Shown in pieces: positions 7,344-12,419 of a DNA stretch of 12,419 nucleotides. Position numbers and translations under genes: made by a program. The number at the start of each line of letters is the position of its first letter. Position 1 is the stretch's first letter. The notes below the pieces were generated by a model. The model ran no database searches and was not told where the DNA came from. It worked only from the letters and a program-made list of their open reading frames with translations. This DNA comes from Acidimicrobiia bacterium (GTDB lineage: Bacteria; Actinomycetota; Acidimicrobiia; IMCC26256; PALSA-555), in the NCBI GenBank assembly GCA_017853455.1, contig JAFMJM010000053.1, positions 1 through 12,419 on the forward strand. Reading direction: 5' to 3'.

Positions 7344-7904
7344 TCAGAACCGGACCTGGGGCGGCGCGTCGGTCTCGGGGGCGGCCTCGAAGAACTCGCG
7401 GCGCTCGAAGTTGAACATGCCGGCGATCACGTTGCGCGGGAACGTCTGGATCGCGTTGTTGTAGTTGAGGACCGAGTCGTTGAAGAACTGGCGGGCGTAC
7501 GCGATCCGGTCCTCGGTGGAGGTGAGCTCCTCCTGGAGGTTGAGGAAGTTCTGGTTGGCCTTGAGGTCGGGGTAGGCCTCGGCGACGGCGAACAGCGACT
7601 TGAGGGCACCCGACAGGGCGTTCTCGGCGGCGGCCTGCTGGACCATGTCGCCGCCCTGCTGGGCGTTGATGGCGTTGGCCCGGGCGTTGGTGACCGCCTC
7701 GAGGGTCTGGCGCTCGTGGGCGGCGTAGCCCTTGACCGTCTCGATGAGGTTCGGGATCAGGTCGTAGCGGCGCTTCTGCTGCACCTCGATCTGGGCGGCG
7801 GCGTTGTCGACCCGGTTCCGGGTGCGGACCAGGCCGTTGTAGGACAGCATCAGGAACAGCCCGACGAGCACCACCACGACGACGATCACGATCACGACGA
7901 CCAT
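7344..7904 (-). CDS. lemA: LemA family membrane protein
   Basis: A 186-residue LemA protein: one extremely Val/Ile-rich N-terminal membrane helix (2-20), then an extended helical bundle. Signature stretches are YNGLVRTRNRVDNAAAQIEV at 22-41, QKRRYDLIPNLIETVKGY (43-60), YPDLKANQNFLNLQEEL, TEDRIAYARQFFNDSVLNYN and FPRNVIAGMFNF. The family's function is poorly defined; members are membrane-bound with the helical domain outside or in the periplasm-like space, and they are often encoded next to M48 proteases or TPM-domain proteins. That association holds here, since an HtpX-type protease follows 50 bases downstream. The start is ATG 7904 with no ribosome site, but TACCAT lies 6 bases upstream, which suggests a leaderless transcript. 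The gene opens the lemA-htpX-DUF3048 block. Confidence 0.95.
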   Translation of the reverse strand: MVVVIVIVVVVVLVGLFLMLSYNGLVRTRNRVDNAAAQIEVQQKRRYDLIPNLIETVKGYAAHERQTLEAVTNARANAINAQQGGDMVQQAAAENALSGALKSLFAVAEAYPDLKANQNFLNLQEELTSTEDRIAYARQFFNDSVLNYNNAIQTFPRNVIAGMFNFERREFFEAAPETDAPPQVRF

Positions 7905-7910
7905 GGATCG

Positions 7911-7916
7911 ATGGTA
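7911..7916 (-). promoter_or_regulatory. Possible -10 element of a leaderless lemA promoter
   Basis: On the minus strand TACCAT fits TANNNT and is separated from the lemA ATG by exactly 6 bases, putting the predicted transcription start on the A of the start codon. No purine-rich ribosome site precedes lemA. The arrangement is the same as before pdxS. No clear -35 box is seen, and the region just upstream is occupied by a GC hairpin. Confidence 0.4.
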
Positions 7917-7922
7917 GCGGTG

Positions 7923-7952
7923 GCCCGGGACCCCGCCGGGGCGGGCCCGGGC
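7923..7952 (-). terminator. GC-rich hairpin after pimA, possible T-less terminator
   Basis: The outer stem GCCCGGG (7923-7929) pairs perfectly with CCCGGGC (7946-7952). The inner stem CCCGC (7932-7936) pairs with GCGGG (7941-7945) around a 4-base loop, with two bulged bases. On the minus strand it begins 7 bases after the pimA stop. There is no T-tract, as is common for actinobacterial hairpins, so termination is inferred from position and stability only. It separates the lipid block from the lemA promoter region. Confidence 0.5.
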
Positions 7953-7959
7953 TCGGGGA

Positions 7960-9126
7960 TCAGCGCTCGCGGACCAGCCGGACCGGGCGGGCCACCACGG
8001 TGCCCGACCGACGCGATCCGATCGCCCGGGCGTAGACGTCGAGGTAGGTGTCGGCCAGCCGGTCCATCGACAATTCGGCCGCCCGGGCCGATCCGGCCGT
8101 CTCGAGCGCCGACCGGCGGGCGGGGTCGTCGAGCACCGACCGCAGGGCCGCGCGCAGCGCCGTCGGGTCCGCCGGGGGCACCAGCGCGGCCTCGGCCCCG
8201 GTGCGGGCGACGGTGCGGTATCCGACCAGGTCGGCGGCGACCACCGCTGTGCCCGCCGCCATGGCCTCGAGCAGCACGACCCCGAAGGACTCGCCGTCGG
8301 TGGAGGGGAAGCAGGCCACCGTGGCGCCACGCAGCCGCCGGGCCTTCTCGTCCTCGGCGACCCGGCCGAGCCACTCCACCCCGGGCACCCGCCGGGCGGC
8401 CAGCTCGTCGGTCTGGGGCCCCGAGCCCATCACCCAGAGCGCGGCGTCCCGGTCGAGACCGGCGAAGGCGTCGAGGAGCACCGCCAACCCCTTGCGGGGC
8501 TCGTGCCGCCCGACGAAGGCGATCGCCGGCACCGGGCTCGGCCACGGCTCGGCGTCGACGTACCCCGTGAGGTCGATCCCGTTGAAGAGCACCTCGCAGT
8601 CGATCCCGAACGCCTCGACGTCGGCGCGCGCCTCGGCCGACACGGCCGTCGCGACCGTGATGCGCTCCGCCATCCGGCGCAACGGCCGCCGGAGCGCCGA
8701 GTACCACTTGTTGGTGTTGTTGCCGTAGGCGGCGTGGAAGGTGGCGACCACCGGGAGGTCGGTGCCCACCAGGGCGGCGTGGGTGGGGCCGGGTGTGAGC
8801 GGCTCGTGGAGGTGCACGACGTCGGGCCGGAACGACCGCAGCGCCTCGAGGGTGCGGGCGGCGGCCAGGTGGTTCGACGTGATCGGCGCGATCGAGCCGT
8901 TGCTCGGGAACCGCCGGGTGGGGCCGACGGTGACGATCCCCGGCTCGGGCGGCGGGCCGTCGCAAGGTGCGATCACCCGTACCTCGGCGCCCCGGCGGCG
9001 CAGCGCCCGCGCCAGACCCAGGACCTGCCCCTGCACGCCGCCGAACACCGACAGCGAGTACGGGCACACGACGGCGACGCGGAGTGCTCCGCCGGCCGGA
9101 CCGTTGCCGGGCGTCGGCGCGCTCAC
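7960..9126 (-). CDS. pimA: PimA-like phosphatidylinositol alpha-mannosyltransferase (GT4)
   Basis: A 388-residue GT-B fold glycosyltransferase. The N-terminal half holds RVAVVCPYSLSVFGGVQGQV (16-35), VVHLHEPLTPG (103-113) and VVATFHAAYGNN (126-137). The C-terminal half holds FVGRHEPRKGLAVLLDAF (204-221), LGRVAEDEKARRLRGATV, and the donor-binding EX7E motif with Glu279 and Glu287 in GESFGVVLLEAMAAGTAVVA. This is the pattern of PimA, which transfers the first mannose from GDP-mannose to phosphatidylinositol on the inner face of the membrane. GTG at 9126 overlaps the patA stop as GTGA; an upstream start at 9165 would extend into patA and is less likely. Position directly after a PI-phosphate synthase and a PatA-like acyltransferase makes the PimA role much more likely than another GT4 activity. 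Two gene borders downstream (hairpin and promoter) end the cluster. Confidence 0.9.
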   Translation of the reverse strand: MSAPTPGNGPAGGALRVAVVCPYSLSVFGGVQGQVLGLARALRRRGAEVRVIAPCDGPPPEPGIVTVGPTRRFPSNGSIAPITSNHLAAARTLEALRSFRPDVVHLHEPLTPGPTHAALVGTDLPVVATFHAAYGNNTNKWYSALRRPLRRMAERITVATAVSAEARADVEAFGIDCEVLFNGIDLTGYVDAEPWPSPVPAIAFVGRHEPRKGLAVLLDAFAGLDRDAALWVMGSGPQTDELAARRVPGVEWLGRVAEDEKARRLRGATVACFPSTDGESFGVVLLEAMAAGTAVVAADLVGYRTVARTGAEAALVPPADPTALRAALRSVLDDPARRSALETAGSARAAELSMDRLADTYLDVYARAIGSRRSGTVVARPVRLVRER

Positions 9127-10016
9127 GGCCGGTCGCTCGGCCAGTTGGGCTGCATCAGCAGCCACTGCTCCGGGGCGACCCGGATCGCCGCCTCCATCTC
9201 GCGCACCAACGCCCGGGTCACCCGGGTCACGTCGTCGCGCATGCGGCCCTCGCGGTGCGTGGGGATCTCGGCGAGGAACCGGCCGACGTGTCCCGACCCG
9301 TCGGCGAAGTAGGCGGCGCCGGCCACGAGGGGCGCGCCGGTGCGCAGGGCCAGCAGCGCCGGACCGCCGGGCACGGTGGTCCGCTCCCCGAAGAACTCGA
9401 CCTCGATGCCCGTCCCGCTCAGGTCGCGGTCGGCGAGCAGGCAGACCACCCGCCCGGCCGCCAAGTGCCGGGTGATCCGGGTCGCGCTGTCGGGCCCGAG
9501 CGGGATGACCCGGATGCCGATCCGTTCCCGGGTGCGCACGAACCAGTCGAAGAGCGCCGGCGGCTCCACCACCTCGGTGACCGCCGACATGCGGTAGCCG
9601 TAGGCCGCCATCCCGGCGCCGGCGAAGTCCCAGTTCCCGAGGTGCGGGAGGGCGAGGATCACACCCCGGCCCCGCGCCAGCGCCGTGTCGATGACTCCCG
9701 TGCCCTCGAGCACCAGCCCCTCGCGGCGGCGGGCGGGCGTCAGGTCGGCGAGCCGGAAGAGCTCGTGCCAGTAGCGGGCGTAGTTGGCGAACACCTCGTC
9801 GACCGCCCGGTCGAGGGCCGCGCCGCGCAGGTCACCGGCCGTGACGCGCGTCAGGGTGCGGGCCACCTGGGCCCGTCGCTCCGGCGCCGCCACCCGCGCG
9901 ACCCGCGCCAGGCCGTCGGCCACCACACCCCCGAGGGCGGGCGGGACGACCCGCGCCAGCTCAGCGCCGGCCCGGTACGCGAGAAAGGCGGCGCGGCCGC
10001 GGGCGTCGACGTTCAC
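9123..10016 (-). CDS. patA: PatA-like phosphatidylinositol mannoside acyltransferase
   Basis: A 297-residue member of the lysophospholipid / lipid A acyltransferase (LPLAT, HtrB-like) family. The catalytic H-x4-D motif is His125 and Asp130 in LALPHLGNWDFAG, close to the His126/Asp131 reported for mycobacterial PatA. Acidic residues in GTGIEVEFFGERTTVPGG (201-218) correspond to the second conserved block, and the protein ends in LLMQPNWPSDRP. PatA transfers palmitate from acyl-CoA to the 6-position of mannose on PIM1/PIM2. The start is taken as GTG 10016, since AAFLAYRAGAEL (9-20) is the normal beginning of the family. That makes the gene overlap the end of pgsA by 56 bases. Its stop overlaps the pimA start as GTGA. 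The order pgsA, patA, pimA is that of mycobacteria, supporting the specific assignment over a generic acyltransferase. Confidence 0.9.
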   Translation of the reverse strand: MNVDARGRAAFLAYRAGAELARVVPPALGGVVADGLARVARVAAPERRAQVARTLTRVTAGDLRGAALDRAVDEVFANYARYWHELFRLADLTPARRREGLVLEGTGVIDTALARGRGVILALPHLGNWDFAGAGMAAYGYRMSAVTEVVEPPALFDWFVRTRERIGIRVIPLGPDSATRITRHLAAGRVVCLLADRDLSGTGIEVEFFGERTTVPGGPALLALRTGAPLVAGAAYFADGSGHVGRFLAEIPTHREGRMRDDVTRVTRALVREMEAAIRVAPEQWLLMQPNWPSDRP

Positions 10017-10638
10017 CGGGGCGTCGGGAGGCGACGGCCGGACGGGACGGGGGCGGGCCGGCGGCCCGGGTGGCCTGGCGCCAGACCTTGACGAACCGGT
10101 GGACGGCGGTGACCGCCGTCAGCACCAGCATGATCCACATGACCGGCACCAGGACGTCGAACAGCAGTCCGACCGCCAGCAGGACCATCCGCTCGGCGCG
10201 CTCCATGAGTCCACCGCGGGCCTCGAACCCGAGCGACTCGGCCTTGGCGCGCTCGTAGGTGATGATCATCGACAGCCCGAGCACCGCGAGGGCCATGACC
10301 GGCAGGTAGCGACCCTCCCCCACCATCCACCAGGCGGCACCCCCGAACAGCAGCCCGTCGGCGACCCGGTCGGAGACCGAGTCGAGGAAGGCACCGCGGG
10401 GTCCGGCGGTGCCGCTGTGGCGGGCGACCGATCCGTCGAGCAGGTCGGGCACGCCGGTGAGGATGACCCCGACGAACGCCCAACCGAAGTGCCCGGTCCC
10501 GATGGCGACGGCCGTCGCGGCGGCGACGAGCAGGCCGACGACGGTGAGCACGTCGGCGTTGACGCCGATCCGGTGCAGGCCCCGTCCGACCGGGTCGAGG
10601 ACCTTCTCCGCGTTCGAGCGCCAGCGTCCGTCGAGCAT
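9961..10638 (-). CDS. pgsA: CDP-alcohol phosphatidyltransferase, likely PI-phosphate synthase
   Basis: A 225-residue integral membrane enzyme with the complete CDP-alcohol phosphotransferase motif D-G-x2-A-R-x8-G-x3-D-x3-D at 68-90 (Asp68, Gly69, Ala72, Arg73, Gly82, Asp86, Asp90). Several hydrophobic helices are visible (about 31-47, 52-67, 95-107, 112-127, 151-178). TYERAKAESLGFEARGGLMERAERM (127-151) is characteristic of the actinobacterial enzymes that join CDP-diacylglycerol and inositol phosphate. The start is ATG 10638 with GGAAAGGA about 11 bases upstream; a TANNNT-like TACCGT (10679-10684) could give an internal promoter. The tail (about 200-225) is very Arg/Pro-rich and is encoded by the 56 bases shared with patA, so its last residues may be an artefact of overlap tolerance or a membrane-surface anchor. 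Mycobacterial usage of the name pgsA/pgsA1 is ambiguous; cluster context favours PI synthesis over PG synthesis. Confidence 0.9.
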   Translation of the reverse strand: MLDGRWRSNAEKVLDPVGRGLHRIGVNADVLTVVGLLVAAATAVAIGTGHFGWAFVGVILTGVPDLLDGSVARHSGTAGPRGAFLDSVSDRVADGLLFGGAAWWMVGEGRYLPVMALAVLGLSMIITYERAKAESLGFEARGGLMERAERMVLLAVGLLFDVLVPVMWIMLVLTAVTAVHRFVKVWRQATRAAGPPPSRPAVASRRPGERRRPRPRRLSRVPGRR

Positions 10639-10691
10639 GGGTGCGGCCGTCCTTTCCGCGCTCGGCGGGCCGGGCCCGACGGTAGCCGGGA

Positions 10692-11216
10692 TCAGGCCGG
10701 GTCGGGGGTCCCGAGGCCGTACTGCGACCAGTCCTCGGGGTTGTGCTCGAGGTACTCGCCCTGGACCGTGCCGTCGACGCCGTCGAGCTCGACCAGGCCC
10801 CGCATCGACGGCGGGTCGTCGGCGCTGAACAGCAGGATCCGCCAGGACGGCCGGGAGCGCAGCCCCCGGAAGCCCAACTGACCCGAGGTGTGACCCACCG
10901 GGAACCCGACCGTGCGGGCGGCGACGGTGAGGGCCTCGGTCTGGTCGAGGCGCAGGGGCCAGGCGGCCAGCAACTGGTAGGTCCCGGCGAGTCCGAGGAC
11001 GACGGTGGCGGCGATCAGGCCGGCATTGCCCGACGCCACCGCCCCGGCGGCGGTCAGGACGGCCAGCCCGAGGTACCACCAGCCGGCGATCCGGCGACGG
11101 TGGGTGCCCGGGAACTGGTACGGCCCGACGTAGCGGGTGACGTCGAGGTCGTCGGGGAGCGCGTCGGCGGCCGACTCGGGGGCCGGCTCGGGTCGCGGCT
11201 CGGATGCGTCGGTCAC
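10692..11216 (-). CDS. Hypothetical membrane protein in the PIM cluster
   Basis: A 174-residue protein I do not recognise. A charged, Pro/Glu-rich N-terminus (1-25) is followed by VTRYVGPYQFPGTHRRRIAGW, two adjacent membrane helices (about 45-61 and 65-86, WWYLGLAVLTAAGAVASG and LIAATVVLGLAGTYQLLAAW), and a soluble C-terminal half. The latter contains LTVAARTVGFPVGHTSGQLGF, SWRILLFSADDPPSMRGLVEL and a Glu/Trp-rich end (HNPEDWSQYGL). The C-terminal part reads like a small beta-rich domain on the cytoplasmic side; that is a guess from residue pattern. GTG 11216 is 10 bases after the HIT stop. No strong ribosome site is visible, but TAGCGT lies 7 bases ahead. It sits between the HIT gene and pgsA, where mycobacteria have no gene as far as I recall, so a role linked to PI or PIM synthesis is possible but unproven. 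Confidence 0.8.
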   Translation of the reverse strand: MTDASEPRPEPAPESAADALPDDLDVTRYVGPYQFPGTHRRRIAGWWYLGLAVLTAAGAVASGNAGLIAATVVLGLAGTYQLLAAWPLRLDQTEALTVAARTVGFPVGHTSGQLGFRGLRSRPSWRILLFSADDPPSMRGLVELDGVDGTVQGEYLEHNPEDWSQYGLGTPDPA

Positions 11217-11226
11217 GGCGACGACG

Positions 11227-11724
11227 CTACCCCGACCACGCGGCCCGGACGCGCCCGAGGGTCTCGGCGAGCGACTCGGGCAGCACCCGGGTCTCCGCGA
11301 CCGTGGTCATGAAGTTGGTGTCGGCAGCCCAGCGGGGCACCACGTGCACGTGGAGGTGGTGGGGCACCCCCGCACCGGCGGCGGCGCCGAGGTTCATGCC
11401 GACGTTGCAGGCGTCGGGCCGGTAGGCCCGCTTGACGGCGGCCACCGCCCGCTGGGTGACCGTCATCACCTCGGCGGCCTCGACCGGGGTCAGCGCCTCG
11501 AGGTCGGGGCCGTGGCGGTAGGGCACCACCATGACGTGACCGCTCGTGTACGGGAAGGCGTTGAGCACGCAGTAGCAGTGCTCGGCGCGCGCCACGACGA
11601 GCGCCTCGTCGTCGGGGGCCGCCGCCAGCCCGCAGAAGAGGCACTCCGCCTCACGGTGCGGAGCGTCGACGACCTCGCGGATGTACTGCGAGCGCCAGTC
11701 GGCCCAGAGGCGGTCGAGTCCCAC
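11227..11724 (-). CDS. HIT family protein, likely Ap4A phosphorylase (Rv2613c-like)
   Basis: A 165-residue histidine-triad protein with catalytic HxHxH at 123-127 (VPHHLHVHVVPRW), preceded by NVGMNLGAAAGAGVPHH (107-123) and followed by ADTNFMT. A CLFC pair (28-31), typical of zinc-binding HIT members, and the strand NAFPYTSGHVMVVPYRH (55-71) are present. In mycobacteria the gene next to thrS and pgsA encodes such a protein with diadenosine tetraphosphate phosphorylase activity. The same place here, and the GAGVP-HHLHVHVVPRW stretch, make that activity the best guess over nucleotide hydrolase alternatives. GTG 11724 is the start, and LDRLWADWRSQYI just after it is normal for the group. Only a weak GGACGG precedes it. 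It begins 21 bases after the thrS stop, so the two probably share a transcript; Ap4A made by aminoacyl-tRNA synthetases gives a plausible functional link. Confidence 0.9.
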   Translation of the reverse strand: MGLDRLWADWRSQYIREVVDAPHREAECLFCGLAAAPDDEALVVARAEHCYCVLNAFPYTSGHVMVVPYRHGPDLEALTPVEAAEVMTVTQRAVAAVKRAYRPDACNVGMNLGAAAGAGVPHHLHVHVVPRWAADTNFMTTVAETRVLPESLAETLGRVRAAWSG

Positions 11725-11745
11725 CGGCCGTCCGTCGGCGGCGCG

Positions 11746-12419
11746 TCAGCGCTGCGGCGCCAGCTCGGGCGCCAGGTCGTGGGCGAACACGTCGAGCGGG
11801 ACCCCCCGCTCCGGCTGCTCGGTCCCCCGTCGGTTGACCCCGACGGTGCGCCCGGCGACGTCGTCGTCGCCGACGACGAGCACGTACGGCACCTTCTCGA
11901 GCTTGGCCCGCCGGACCCGCGAGCCGAGCGTGTCGGACGAGGCGTCGTGCACCTCGGTCCGCACCCCCTGCCCCTTGAGGAACGCCGCGACCTCGTGGGC
12001 ATAGGCCTCGTGGCGGTCGGCGACCGGCAGGACCGTGACCTGCACGGGGGCCAGCCAGGTGGGGAACGCCCCGGCGTAGTGCTCGACCAGGATCGCGAAG
12101 AACCGCTCGATCGACCCGAACAACGCCCGGTGGATCATGATCGGCCGGTGCCGCTCGTTGTCGGCGCCGACGTAGTGCAGGTCGAAGCGCTGGGGCAGCT
12201 GGAAGTCGACCTGGATGGTCGAGACCTGCCAGGTGCGCCCGATGGCGTCGCGGGCCTGGACCGAGATCTTGGGACCGTAGAACGCTCCCCCGCCCTCGTC
12301 GAGGACGAGCTCGAGGCCCATCTGCTCGGCGGTGCTGCGCAGCGCGCCGGTGGCCTCGTCCCATTCGGCGTCGGTGCCGACGGCCTTGCCCTCGGGCTTG
12401 GTGGAGAGCTCGAGGTAGA
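11746..12419 (-). CDS. thrS: Threonyl-tRNA synthetase, C-terminal part (start lies beyond the right edge)
   Basis: About 224 codons of a class II threonyl-tRNA synthetase are present and the frame is open to the right edge. From the edge inwards one sees YLELSTKPEGKAVGTDAEWD, then GGGAFYGPKISVQARDAIGR, then STIQVDFQLPQRFDLHYV. Class II motif 3 is in HRALFGSIERFFAILVEHYA, followed by the core-to-anticodon-domain junction FPTWLAPVQVTVLPV. The C-terminal anticodon-binding domain continues with HEVAAFLKGQGVRTEVHD, LGSRVRRAKLEKVPYVLVVG and GVPLDVFAHDLAPEL. It charges tRNA-Thr in the cytoplasm. The N-terminal editing region and most of motif 1 lie outside the window, so completeness cannot be judged. 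It leads the HIT-hypothetical-pgsA-patA-pimA series, as thrS does in mycobacteria. Confidence 0.97.
   Translation of the reverse strand, partial: YLELSTKPEGKAVGTDAEWDEATGALRSTAEQMGLELVLDEGGGAFYGPKISVQARDAIGRTWQVSTIQVDFQLPQRFDLHYVGADNERHRPIMIHRALFGSIERFFAILVEHYAGAFPTWLAPVQVTVLPVADRHEAYAHEVAAFLKGQGVRTEVHDASSDTLGSRVRRAKLEKVPYVLVVGDDDVAGRTVGVNRRGTEQPERGVPLDVFAHDLAPELAPQR

Noticed and set aside
7861..7904. Tandem-like ACGACGATCACGATC repeats
   Set aside because: This is simply the coding sequence of the Val/Ile-rich membrane helix of LemA, using few GC-ending codons.
9127..9165. Longer PimA N-terminus starting at 9165
   Set aside because: It would overlap patA by 43 bases, whereas GTG 9126 gives the 4-base overlap seen elsewhere in the window.

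Overview
The window is very GC-rich, densely coded, and every supported gene lies on the minus strand, so transcription runs from high to low coordinates. The gene content points to an actinomycete (Actinomycetota). It carries a phosphatidylinositol / PI-mannoside (PIM) lipid cluster in the order thrS, HIT phosphorylase, hypothetical protein, PI-phosphate synthase, PatA-like acyltransferase, PimA-like mannosyltransferase. Further downstream come pdxS, pdxT and yebC. From general knowledge, this resembles the mycobacterial Rv2614c-Rv2603c order with local differences. A deep-branching class such as Acidimicrobiia is my inference; the sequence does not settle it.

Right to left there are three transcription-like blocks. 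(1) 12419-7960: the C-terminal part of threonyl-tRNA synthetase, a HIT-family Ap4A-phosphorylase-like protein, a two-helix membrane protein of unknown function, then pgsA, patA and pimA. Spacings are short or overlapping, and the block ends in a strong GC hairpin just after the pimA stop. (2) 7904-5249: lemA, an HtpX-type M48 membrane protease and a DUF3048 (YerB-like) membrane-anchored protein. This looks like an envelope-quality or stress module, and lemA has a possible leaderless promoter. (3) 5163-244: pdxS and pdxT (pyridoxal 5'-phosphate synthase), yebC, then a molybdenum-hydroxylase accessory/subunit set: coxS-like 2Fe-2S subunit, coxM-like FAD subunit, MocA-like nucleotidyltransferase and coxG-like SRPBCC protein with a C-terminal membrane anchor. 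pdxS also has a possible leaderless promoter. The block ends at a long imperfect palindrome.

Beyond the palindrome, the left edge holds the first 59 codons of a gene whose product resembles the N-terminus of DUF222/13E12-type HNH proteins. Its codon choice is somewhat less GC-biased.

Translational coupling is common: four gene pairs overlap by four bases (ATGA or GTGA), and GTG starts outnumber ATG. No tRNA, rRNA, CRISPR array or complete insertion sequence was seen. There is no intergenic gap over 300 bases. I did not find a clearly new defence or biosynthetic system. The most notable points are the cox-like set without its large catalytic subunit, the palindrome at its end next to a possibly mobile gene, two matching leaderless promoter arrangements, and a conserved-looking unknown membrane protein inside the PIM cluster.
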